From positions 21,436,991 to 21,500,990 of the forward strand of contig CM043942.1 of the NCBI GenBank assembly GCA_014529385.2: 64,000 bases of DNA, read 5' to 3'. The notes below the pieces were generated by a model, which saw nothing but the letters and a program-made list of their open reading frames with translations, was not told where the DNA came from and ran no database searches. The position numbers and the translations under genes are program-made. Numbering within the stretch: position 1 is the first letter of the stretch; each line of letters opens with the position of its first letter. Positions 11,060 to 20,702 of this stretch are shown here, piece by piece. The DNA is from Adiantum capillus-veneris (Eukaryota > Streptophyta > Polypodiopsida > Polypodiales > Pteridaceae).

Positions 11060-11897
11060 CTTTTATATGAATCGCCCATTCACACATGGGCGCCCACAGT
11101 GGCCGGTCATAGCAAAAATAATGTAAAAATGAGATAAAGTGGTGCGCTTCTCATCGGCGGATCACTTACGCACTTAAGTGATTGATAAGCCCGGTCCATG
11201 ACTCAAACAAAGTCATAAAGCGTTCGTCCAAGGTGATAGGGTGTCTGTAAGTGGTTAACAGTGCTCAGATTCCCAACACTTGAGAAAACCTTGAGCAAGC
11301 CAGTTTGTAGAGAACAAGTGGCAAACGTATTGCATCCCTCTTTGTGAGAGTATGTATGAGCCTCATATAAATAGCCCGTTGAGATCTCAAACAGACGGTT
11401 AAGATGTAACTTTTTGATACACCAATATATCCATCAACCATATGCAATATCCAACACATGATCAGTCAACACCTAAGAAAACATCAATTGGCACCAAGCT
11501 AGATATGAGTTGTTGGTTAGATTTTATTATTGTGCATCGCTCATGTGTGTGTGCATGTGTGTGTGTAAAAATTCAAATAGCTGAAAAGTGTCATGCTCTC
11601 AAGATTCAATTAGTAGATGGAAGCATCAGAACAGGGCTCACACCCATTCAAACCATTATCCCACCTACAAGCATTATATGGTTTTTTATATAAGTTAAAT
11701 AAAACCCTTTGAAAGTCCCAACAAATACATGTTAGTGTAGCTCGAAACTCATTCCAAAATATGACAAATGTCAAAAACATGAAAAAGGTCAGCAATGTCC
11801 AATACCCTTACTTATTACACTATTAGCCAACGTGTGTTCAAAGGCCATATTCCATTATCCGGTTTTTCTTAAGGTTGACTATTGCAGCCGGTGGCTC

Positions 11898-11943
<46 letters not shown>

Positions 11944-12781
11944 CATTGTGTTCCCGGACGCTGCAGGCGACACCCACCGGATGTAGGAGATGCTGACGCG
12001 TGGGAGGGGGGGGGGGGGGGGGGGGGGGGGGGAATTCGCTCCCCCTTTATCTATTAGTATAGATAACCATTTTTAAGCTATTATATGTACGCAAGTCCAT
12101 TTGCGTAAAAATTTTGACAACATTTCCTTTGTAGCTACTCATTTTTTCCAAAAAATTCAGTAATACCATTTTCCATGAGACCCTCACATGAGGTTGTAGG
12201 CACTTCATGTAGTGACAAGCATTTCCACATACAAAGATTGTTTTTTCTTTTGCATTCTATCCAGCCTCGGAGCATTCAGCTTGATGCATTGACCTAGCAT
12301 ACAAATCCATGCCTATGTAATCTGACATACTCAGAATTATTTCGTTATCCATATAATTCAAGGCTAGACCTCATCATATCCTCATATGGAGACAAACCTC
12401 CTATAATTATTTGAACTCCAATAGATCCAAATGAGCACTTATAAAAAAGCCAATTTTCATTAACTTTTAGCTGAGTATGCTTTAATTAGATGTCTAAACA
12501 TAAATTGTGTACTCTTCCTCCGATTCATATGATTTCCATGTTTAAAAAATTGAATCGTCAATGCATCATATATAAGTCTATTCATGAAAACATATGCATA
12601 TATAGACCATGGAAAGATAAATGAAAAAATTCAAGATGTATTGAGTAGGTACATATATTTGTTATATAAATAATGTATGTGTGTGTGCACATGCGCATGC
12701 ATGCCTTTGTCCCTCCCCCATCACTCGCGGAGTCCATTTGGTGGGGGTAGGGCCATGTAATTATCTACCATATGGATAATG

Positions 12782-12825
<44 letters not shown>

Positions 12826-13850
12826 CGCGCGCGCGTGCGCCTTCCACTGCCTCTCTTCTCTCTCTCTTCTTTCCAAGGTAAATGTACATAGTAATGGACT
12901 CAACTTTCCATAGTATGGTGAGTTGTGGTTTTGTAGTGGAAGAGTCCTCTTCCAACCTAGAAATTTGAATGACCATCACAAGGTTATGGCTGCGGCCGAA
13001 GCCTAAGATCCTCTACTCTATCCAAGCCTATCCAAGGCATGGATAGGCACTCTAAATAAAGGCTTGAAAAGGCAAAAAAAAGGCAAGGAATTGAATCACA
13101 AGGCAAGAAAAGAACGAATCCATAAAATTTATACATTTTTGACACTCACCCGACCAATGAAAATTTATTTTCTTATTCTACTCTATATGCTTAAAGGTTT
13201 AGCTTATTTTTTCATGCACAAAACCAAGAGGGGCCAAGGGGAAACCTCGACGAATGGATCTCTTAAATAGCTTTGTTGGAGCAAGCAATAGCAAGGGAAT
13301 AGATTTAAGGATTGAGACTAATCACATCATTAAGATGTTTGCATATGATTCTTTACTATTTTTGCAATTTGAACCAAGCAACGCCATGGAGGCTTTGGAG
13401 CTAGTGCATGTTTTTGCAATAGCGTCTGGTTCCAATGTAGTATTGAGAAGTCGAGATTAATCTCTCTCTCTAAATATGACAATTTTGAATGAGGGAATAT
13501 TATGAAAAGGGGAAATATTTTCATGTACCTAGGAGTTCCTATGGGGGAGGGGATCTAAGCAATGGGTTGGGCATCACAACAAAATTTGATATAAAAAGTG
13601 GAACAGAACAAATGGAGTCAGTTGTTAGAGAACATGTGGTGCTCTCAATGCAAAGATGAGAAGAAAGTTTTCTCTGGAAAGTGCTTTTTGGTTTTCTATC
13701 AACTAGGGACAAGGTCAAAGTGAGGGGTCTTGGTGATGAAACCTACATCCGATGCAACCAGCAAACTAAGACCATATTCCATCTCATATGAGGATGTCCG
13801 GCAATCACAAGATTCATTAGAGGAGTTGTAAATGGGTGTTTTGCCGTCTT
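11060..13850. other. No gene; several simple repeats
   Basis: No coding sequence is supported. It holds (CT)n at 11900-11940, a 27-base poly-G at 12006-12032 and (TG)n(GC)n at 12784-12835. Short frames here have no family likeness and no codon pattern that I trust. Confidence 0.5.
12784..12835. repeat. (TG)n followed by (GC)n alternating tract
   Basis: About 17 TG units run directly into about 8 GC/CG units, giving over 50 bases of unbroken alternating purine and pyrimidine. Confidence 0.95.
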
Positions 13851-14472
13851 GGAACCCCATTTTTTTTATGAGACTCTGTGTTGCATTTATACGCCCGTAT
13901 AAAAAAAACACGTATAAAACGTCATTATACACCGCAATACCAAATAATCACGGAATAGCCGTATTTTCAAAGAATTTTTGATCAAGAAATCTACTTATAT
14001 AAAGACCATCGCCGGTTTCGATCAAAACCAGCGACTACAGTTGAGAGTGCAACAGACAGCTAGAGTTATTAAGGTACAATTTTAAAGGTGTTTACAATTA
14101 TTCTAACTTGTTTTTGTGTGTTGTACCAGACTCGTGCGGTGCAGTAGTTTTTCTCTCACCACAGAGTTGGCTTGCAGGTTATAGGCCACTTTGTGTAGCC
14201 ATCCGGCTCACTCCAGAAGTAAGTAGAAACTAGTCTTTTCTCGTGTTCGGCAATCACTTGGCTCACTGCAGAGAAGGGTTTTAGGACAGACTTATATTAT
14301 CACTCGTGTGGTGCAGTAGTATATCTCTTACCACAGGCTGAGTTAGAATTTAGTGGTCGACTTGTGGAGTGTAGTGGGCATGATGCTACACCTCTCACTT
14401 CAGAGTGACCTATAGGTTTCTCAATTTTAGATCAGCTCAAATCATCATTTGTATCACATAGAAATGCTCGTC

Positions 14473-14960
14473 AAACGAAGAGTGGAGAGATTCTTAGTTT
14501 ATGTCCTCTTCATCTCTATGTGATGCACTGTTTACTCTTGTTCTTTGAACTTCAAAGACACGTCATTGTTCATCATTAGATGACTTGGTGTTGTCTTGGG
14601 TGTAGATACATACATTATTTGGTCTACATCTAAGATTGTTAAGTTATCGCTGATGTTTGTGTTGTGAGTTCCACACACTTCATCAGGGACTAAATTAAGT
14701 CACATCATTGTTCTTACTAATAGAAATATGAGGGATACGTTTTTCTAGCTAAGAGTGGAGAGATGCATACCTATGCTCTCTTCATCTTAGTATGACACGC
14801 CTTGCCCTTGTACTTTCTAATCCGTGGATACACTCATCACTAGATGACTTGGTGTTGTCTTGGATGTAAATACGTATGATGTTTGAGCACAATTTGAGAT
14901 TGTTAAACTGTCCGCTAATGATTGTGTTGTGCGTTCCACACACTTCATCAGGGATTAGAT
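14473..14960 (+). repeat. Diverged tandem duplication, about 275-bp period
   Basis: AGAGTGGAGAGAT, TCATCTctatGTGA-like text, ATCACTAGATGACTTGGTGT, TGTAAATACGTA versus TGTAGATACATA, GATTGTTAA and GTTCCACACACTTCATCAGG recur in the same order from 14473 and again from 14748. Upstream (14130-14410), GTGCAGTAGT...CTCACCACAG recurs three times. I see no gene in 13851-15264; it could be an old LTR or an intron. Confidence 0.6.
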
Positions 14961-15269
14961 TTATTAAACTATCAATTGACATTAGAACAAAGTCCAGGAC
15001 TTGTGTTGAGCGTACCTCACACAAGCTGGGTTGTTCACATGTATGCTCCAATCATTTACGTGTATTATGTAATGCACATAACAGGGTCCAGTTCTTGAGA
15101 TGAGTGTCCCTCACACTCCTGGCCTGTTCACCTCTCTCCATCTCTCTCTTTGTGTGTTCTCCTCTCTATTGTACAATGTATAGATTGCAATCATAATATA
15201 TCGTTGTTTGCTATGAATTATGTCAATTGTGTATGGATTAGGGTCATGACATGATTTTGATAGTTTCCC

Positions 15270-16226
15270 TATTGGACGGGAAGCTACTCACACACCCATG
15301 AAGTGCATGCAAACACTACCTAGATCAACATAATGTCAATCGAGGACACAGATGACACGATAGGCACACGGAGGAAATCTCTTAAGCTTGTCAAGCTGAG
15401 ACCATCCTACACATACAACACTCAGGAAGGCCAACTAAACCACAATCAAGAACCTCACTGCTCTCAACTACACCACCTAGCCACATACACACATACGAAA
15501 GGTAACTCACCTAATCATGCCAGATTCCTATGAAACTTAAGGAACACCATCCCCTCACTAGGATACACCTGTCCCTAAGCTTCTACACTCAAAATCCTCA
15601 CTCTAAACCCATCTACGGAAAACGCGTAGGATGACAGAGCTGAAATTTGAAAGTGCCCAAAACTGAAATTTATGAGTACCTATGCGTAGCTTACGTCTCC
15701 ACGATTCTATATACTACTAGCACGCAAAAAACAGACATCGTTTGATACACTTACGGCCACAAATAGCTCGTAGATGCGTCGGCGTGTGTGCTTCGTCTCG
15801 CATGGAATGCTTGGCATTGTCGCGTAGCTCTCCTCGAGCCTACCGCAATGGTGCAGTCGGATCTCCAATGTGTTGAGCGAGCTGGGCGTAGCGAGAGGAT
15901 GAAGCTCACGCTCACTCTCTGTCTCTCTCACACACAGTAGACGGTAGCGCTGAGTTTGATTATGAAAAAAGTCCTTTTACAAAATGACCTAGGTACCTTA
16001 TATACTAAGGCTACCTTAGGTTTAACCAAAAATGGGGTTGAAAGGGTCAAATGGCTTTGTATTTACAATCTGGAAGTGCCATTCTACCCCGGCTTCTGAA
16101 AACTAGAATAACTACTCATTACAAATGGCGTTTATAGCCATAATCCGCAGCATTTCATAACTCGCAAAAGATAAGACTTTGGTACGAAACTTGAGTTATG
16201 TTGTGTTGTTGACCCAGCGGTCAACA
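15270..16226 (-). repeat. 3' LTR of element 2 (957 bp)
   Basis: Matches 25284-26239 base for base except for about 20 differences. Its first two bases on the plus strand read TA where the other copy has TG, so the terminal dinucleotide has mutated since insertion. It contains the ACGCGTAGGATGACA half-site at 15622-15636. Confidence 0.95.
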
Positions 16227-16240
16227 TTCCCCCCTTCCGC
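16227..16240 (-). promoter_or_regulatory. Polypurine tract of element 2
   Basis: The minus strand reads GCGGAAGGGGGGAA immediately before the LTR start TGTTGACC. This is the expected place and composition for plus-strand DNA priming. Next to it (16244-16261) lies a hairpin with arms CATGTCG/CGACATG and loop TCCC. Confidence 0.8.
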
Positions 16241-17940
16241 GTTCATGTCGTCCCCGACATGACCTGATTGTCGATGGCGATGTGGTCTTTGCTGTCGTTT
16301 TGGCTTCATCTATTGCACTGCTTGTAACTTTGTAGAACCACAACAAGAATTATGATCCATTAGAGCGGACGTATATCATCATAACCATTCATCTTTTGAG
16401 ATCCTCTGATTACTTTTATGTCTACTCTTCTTCATTGGGGACTTCTTTGTTCTTGTGCAATCATGTTGTTAGTGTTGTCTGCAGCTTTGTCATTGTAGGC
16501 CATTCTTCGACTCGCCATTGAGGAGAAGTATGCTATGATCTGAAATTGGTGCTCCCATTCATTTGTCAATTGATTTGAGTAGCATTTCCTTATTGTTGAT
16601 GTAGAAGGAATATGTACAAGAGGATGGTGATTGGTGTCCTTAGATTAGGGTCTAAAACCTGGATGACCAAAGGGAAAAAACCCGGTGGGAAAAAATGCCT
16701 TTGGTATACGCTCTTATTGGAGTTGAGCAGTTGAACGTGAAGTACATGTTCATGAAAGGTGAGTGCTTGGGTGAAACACGGAAAGAGTGTCTGATGCAAG
16801 TGCCAATTATGGGACACTCTATATGCATATGAGAAATTTGTCAATAAAAGCATGCAATGTGAAAGAAGGAGATGATGGATGTTTCGATGAATAAATGTAG
16901 CACATGTGACATCAAAAGATGTCTCAATAGCTTCCACCTTTCCAAGAAGGGTTTTCGATGTAGAAGTTTCTCCACTCGTATCTCACTATGCTCAGTACGT
17001 GAGTGTCTTTTGGACCTTCTCCTTCACTTCACCAGACTTAAGTACTTAGACTTCGACTCTTTTGCTCACCTATACCAACATGAGCGACATAACGTAAATG
17101 TGCTCAACTCTTCCAGCTTGAGCAGTACCTAGAATAGCGAAGACGCTTAGACCACAGAGAATATTACTTGAAGCTTTGGGACTAACCCCTCACTCATTTT
17201 GTGGCGTAGCTACTCGACTCTGACTTGTATGACTTGGTGGTTGCATGTTGACACTGCTTTGTGACAAGTTCTTCGGCTGTTGTAGTGGCTGTTGAGACAT
17301 ACTTCGTGAAGTTTCATCGTTTTCCTGTACCTTCTTCTCTTTGTAGTCCTCAGGCCTCTCGTCAGTCTTTTCTTCATGTGGATTATGGATTTTTTTATTT
17401 TTTTCTTAATAATAAACAAAGAAAATCTTAAAACAACTCAACAAAAGAAAAATCATTCAAATAGAAATCTAAATGCTATGTACACTATACACATGTCCCT
17501 AGGGGCTCATATATGGATTTTGTCCCCATACTCCTCTGTGACACTACTATGAGGGCATATACTCTAAATTTCGTCAAAAAATTATCACAATAAAACGCAA
17601 AAATTCAATGCATCTCACAAAACATTGCCCTCTAATAGTCATAATGTTAGGTCCTCATTCAGAATGCCTCCCCCCTTCCTATTTGGAGTCATCGTTTGCG
17701 ACAGGGTATCGCAAAGGGTATGTGTTGTGCTTGGGCAATTAAAAGTTGTGCCTATGCAGGCCTTGTAATGTAGCCCTATTATGCATACACAGTAAATGCA
17801 TGGAAAAGATTTATGTTGTGCAAGATGTGGGTATAAGCAATTTTCTTATTGGCATTTGTTGGCGAGGCTTCCTATTCTAAGCAATGTAATGGTCTTCGAA
17901 GCTCCTGTATTGTTGCTTGATTGAAGCGACTTGCTCTCTT
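16241..17940 (-). other. 3' untranslated part of element 2
   Basis: 1.7 kb between the last basic frame and the polypurine tract. I searched both strands for reverse transcriptase, RNase H and integrase motifs and see none. The short frames here have no resemblance that I recognise. Confidence 0.5.
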
Positions 17941-18765
17941 CTAACTGTACTGTAATCGTAGGAAGAATTGTAAGAATTCAAGTGGCGATGCACTGACAGC
18001 AGTTTTGTTGTTCTTCTTTGGGACCCATTTCTTTGCGATTATTGGTTGTTTCGTTGTTGGCTCTCGTTTGGGAACCCATACTTTCTTGTGCTTCGTTTGT
18101 GTTTGAAGAGACTTCTTTGGGATCCACCTTTTTGTTGTGTGAGTCGACAGTGGTCTTTGCTTCAGCCCTTGTACTCTTGGTTGGGGACGGGATTCAGGCT
18201 TTGAAAGTTGATATTGTGGTGGTTTTGGAATCCAAATGAATTCCTGACTTTTTTGTGCTTGAATCAACTTCTTTGGAGCCCAAACCTGAGTTGTGAAAGC
18301 TTGCGACTTTGTGGTATTCTTACTCGTTCGTGCACGCTTCCCTTGTTTTTGTTTTGGTGTTGGATCTTGTGATTTGTCATTAGAGATCTTTCTCTTCTTG
18401 ATCCATATCTGTTTTTGGCCGATCTGGCTTTTTGGTATCCTGATTTGTCGAGCTTTTTGGCTTTGACTTGTTGTCCTGTTCTGTTGACCTGTCATGGTTG
18501 TTGCTGAAGGGGTTGGTGATAGTGATGGCCTGAGTTGATGATAGGGAATGTTGTAAGATTCATCACTATCGCTACTATCCTCAGCAAGGTTGACTTCTTG
18601 TACTTTCCCTTGATTTTTTGGCTGGTAGTGGAAAGCTACTGTCTGTTTGCTCGTGGGTGGTAGTTTCTTGGAGGACTTTTCTAGCCCATTGATTAGAGCA
18701 TTGTTAGCTCGTTGCTCTGGTCCTATTCCTCCTAGCTGAGTCTTTGCATCCTTATTAGGAGCCAT
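17941..18765 (-). CDS. Lys-rich protein with W-(I/V/A)-P-K repeats, element 2
   Basis: This 274-residue frame has no family that I can name with confidence. It begins MAPNKDAKTQLGG and has an acidic patch (LAEDSSDSDESYN, about residue 80). From about residue 120 the motif W-x-P-K or W-I-K-K recurs: QIWIKKRK, QVWAPKKL, FIWIPKPP, TKRWIPKKS, KKVWVPKRE, AKKWVPKKN. The spacer is rich in Lys, Gln, Thr and Ser, so the protein is strongly basic and probably disordered. WVPK words are known from spacer regions of plant retroelement polyproteins. It lies downstream of the protease, where polymerase would be expected. The preceding frame (18778-19173) is in phase, separated by TAA. RNA or DNA binding is a guess from charge. 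Confidence 0.5.
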   Translation of the reverse strand: MAPNKDAKTQLGGIGPEQRANNALINGLEKSSKKLPPTSKQTVAFHYQPKNQGKVQEVNLAEDSSDSDESYNIPYHQLRPSLSPTPSATTMTGQQNRTTSQSQKARQIRIPKSQIGQKQIWIKKRKISNDKSQDPTPKQKQGKRARTSKNTTKSQAFTTQVWAPKKLIQAQKSQEFIWIPKPPQYQLSKPESRPQPRVQGLKQRPLSTHTTKRWIPKKSLQTQTKHKKVWVPKREPTTKQPIIAKKWVPKKNNKTAVSASPLEFLQFFLRLQYS

Positions 18766-18777
18766 GTATGAGGATGC

Positions 18778-19173
18778 TTATGGTGGCTGTGTCTTCACCG
18801 AGGACTTTGGAATCCACTTTTTATGCACTTTATTCGTGTAGCGATGACATTGATTCCCGGGTCGTTGATCTTCTTGAAGCTCGAAGTGTTCTATAGAGTC
18901 ATAGAACTCGTCGTCTTCTCCATCTTTTGATTCTCCACATTTCTTTGTTTGTTCCTGATTTCGAGAGCGTGTTGATGTCTGGTTCTCTTCGTTTTCCTGG
19001 ATTACACTCACTGCAAAATAAGGAACGACATCATAGCCATTTTCATCACAAAACTTTGTTGTGGGAGCATCCTCCACGGCGCACACGTCCAGAGTAGCCA
19101 AGATGTGTTCCCATCCAAAAGGCTCTAACTCTTCTTCAGGAAATGGTTCTGGGATATAGTCCCTATCCTCCAT
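18778..19173 (-). CDS. Acidic protein ending in a W-I-P-K motif, element 2
   Basis: 131 residues beginning MEDRDYIPEPFPEEELEPFGWEHILATLD. The N-terminal third is acidic; the middle has NEENQTSTRSRNQEQTKK and EDDEFYDSIEHFELQED; the end (HKKWIPKSSVKTQPP) carries the same W-I-P-K word that recurs in the next frame. The next frame is in the same phase after TAA and nine bases upstream of its ATG, so both may once have been one 410-residue protein. The frame is offset from the protease frame. The function is not recognised; placement suggests an accessory protein of the retroelement. Confidence 0.45.
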   Translation of the reverse strand: MEDRDYIPEPFPEEELEPFGWEHILATLDVCAVEDAPTTKFCDENGYDVVPYFAVSVIQENEENQTSTRSRNQEQTKKCGESKDGEDDEFYDSIEHFELQEDQRPGNQCHRYTNKVHKKWIPKSSVKTQPP

Positions 19174-19343
19174 AGCTCACTCTAGGATACATTCCTCACG
19201 TTTCAAGCTACCACATTGTGAAGCTCCACACATCCATAGTTATTTAGGCTTACCTAACCAAGCTGGAAGTTCTAATCCTGCTACTGTGGCGGAATCAAAC
19301 TCCTCAACCGGTGTTCTCGTCACATCCCTGTAGCTATGGTCCC

Positions 19344-20702
19344 TCAAGTTATCTTTGTTATGGTTTCCATACGTCTCAGGTATATATGGTCATAACCCCA
19401 ATCTTGGACCATTTTCAATTGTCGCATGAATGGTCTTCCCAGAATTATTTCATAGTTTTTCTTCTTGCCAAAGTCAACAACAGCAAAAGTGTGTTCATAT
19501 TCAATGCCACAAGAAGTAACAATTACTTTTTCTAGCAGTTCTAGGGGCTTTTTCTTGTGTCCGTCTGCAAGCTTCAGGGTCATTCGTGTGGATGTCAAGG
19601 CAGGTTTTCCCCATTTTTTCCAAACCTCTTTGGTTGCAATGGCCACACCAGCACCACTGTCAAGGATTGCCATGGTTTTTACACCATTGAATTCCACAGG
19701 AAGGGTGGTGTTTCCATCTTCTCCCTCGTAATACTCGCCTACCTTGTTTAATGGCACTGGCCTAGTATTTAGTTGAGGCATTTCAAGCTCTTTGATGCCT
19801 TCCTCGATTTGAGTCATTGGGGTTTTTACAACAAATTTCTCTAGACATTTACCCACATTAGCCCACATGTTTGGTCTTATTCTGAGCAACTCGGCTAACA
19901 TTATTGTACAGGTGATTGGGGTAGATAGAATATCTACTAGCCCCTTTGAATCGATGGCCTTGTTGGGAGACAGTCTCTGTGATGGCACTGCAACCACATC
20001 TGACTTGGTCTCGTACTCTCCCATGTAGGACGGTAGTGTTCTTAGCGAATGGGGTTGACTATCCATAGATTGTACAGATCCTTTTTCACCCCAATACGAT
20101 CGCACGTTTAGATTCATTTGAGATCTAGTCTCAAATTCCTCTATTGGTGGTAGAAACACTCCTCGTTCATCACCAGTCTTGTCTACTCGTCTTCTTAGGT
20201 CATCGGCTTCATTGGCCTCTCTGACTTGTTTCCACAATTCGTCAAGACCATCTACCTCTTTACAATCCTCAGGTATAGCTTGGGGAAATCCCTCGGAAGA
20301 GTTATCCGTGGTATTCAGTACTATCCTTGGTTCTAATGCTGGGTCTTTGAGGTTTGGTCTGTGCTCATGACTAGAATTTGGCTCTTTTAGTTCCTGGTTT
20401 GGTGGGATTACTTCTTTAGGCATGACACGGCTCACATCCTCAGGTTTTGCAACTGGTGGTTCTAGTAAAGCTTGGGCTATTTGAATCATTTTATGGCACA
20501 TTTCAAACCTTTGCTTTTCTAGTTCCATATAGGGATATGTCATCCACCTGTGTTTATGGGTTTGGTTGTTTTTGAGCCTCGCATCATAGACTTTCAAGAG
20601 GGCATCTGATGTCTCATTAACCTTCTCTGCCAACACAGATCCTCCTGAACTAGCACTTCTCGGTTTCTCATCCATGGATGGTTCTTCTAGAAGTTTAACC
20701 AT
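19344..20702 (-). CDS. Gag-linked aspartic protease polyprotein part, element 2
   Basis: 452 residues. Residues 1-30 are a short spacer; SSGGSVLAEKVNE and RWMTYPYMELEKQRFEMC are shared with element 1. The middle is acidic; TLPSYMGEYETKSD and AELLRIRPNMWANVGKCLEK follow at about 215-290. The retropepsin is at about 325-450, with MAILDSGAGVAIAT (active-site Asp), a stretch ending VIVTSCGIEYEHTFAVVDFG, and GRPFMRQLKMVQDWGYDHIYL. It cuts the Gag polyprotein in the particle. Its frame is the same as that of gag: the gag stop TAG (20705-20703) is followed at once by this ATG. Element 1 has no stop at the matching place, so one fused protein is the likely ancestral form. The frame ends ETITKIT with TGA. 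Confidence 0.8.
   Translation of the reverse strand: MVKLLEEPSMDEKPRSASSGGSVLAEKVNETSDALLKVYDARLKNNQTHKHRWMTYPYMELEKQRFEMCHKMIQIAQALLEPPVAKPEDVSRVMPKEVIPPNQELKEPNSSHEHRPNLKDPALEPRIVLNTTDNSSEGFPQAIPEDCKEVDGLDELWKQVREANEADDLRRRVDKTGDERGVFLPPIEEFETRSQMNLNVRSYWGEKGSVQSMDSQPHSLRTLPSYMGEYETKSDVVAVPSQRLSPNKAIDSKGLVDILSTPITCTIMLAELLRIRPNMWANVGKCLEKFVVKTPMTQIEEGIKELEMPQLNTRPVPLNKVGEYYEGEDGNTTLPVEFNGVKTMAILDSGAGVAIATKEVWKKWGKPALTSTRMTLKLADGHKKKPLELLEKVIVTSCGIEYEHTFAVVDFGKKKNYEIILGRPFMRQLKMVQDWGYDHIYLRRMETITKIT

Noticed and set aside
10650-11070. Open frames of Leu-Ser, Arg-Glu or Thr-His runs here and at 30338, 33524, 50907, 54571 and 57061
   Set aside because: They are translations of microsatellites; no start context or family likeness.
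16590-16937. 115-residue minus frame as a polymerase or envelope remnant
   Set aside because: No RT, INT or membrane-protein motif that I can point to.
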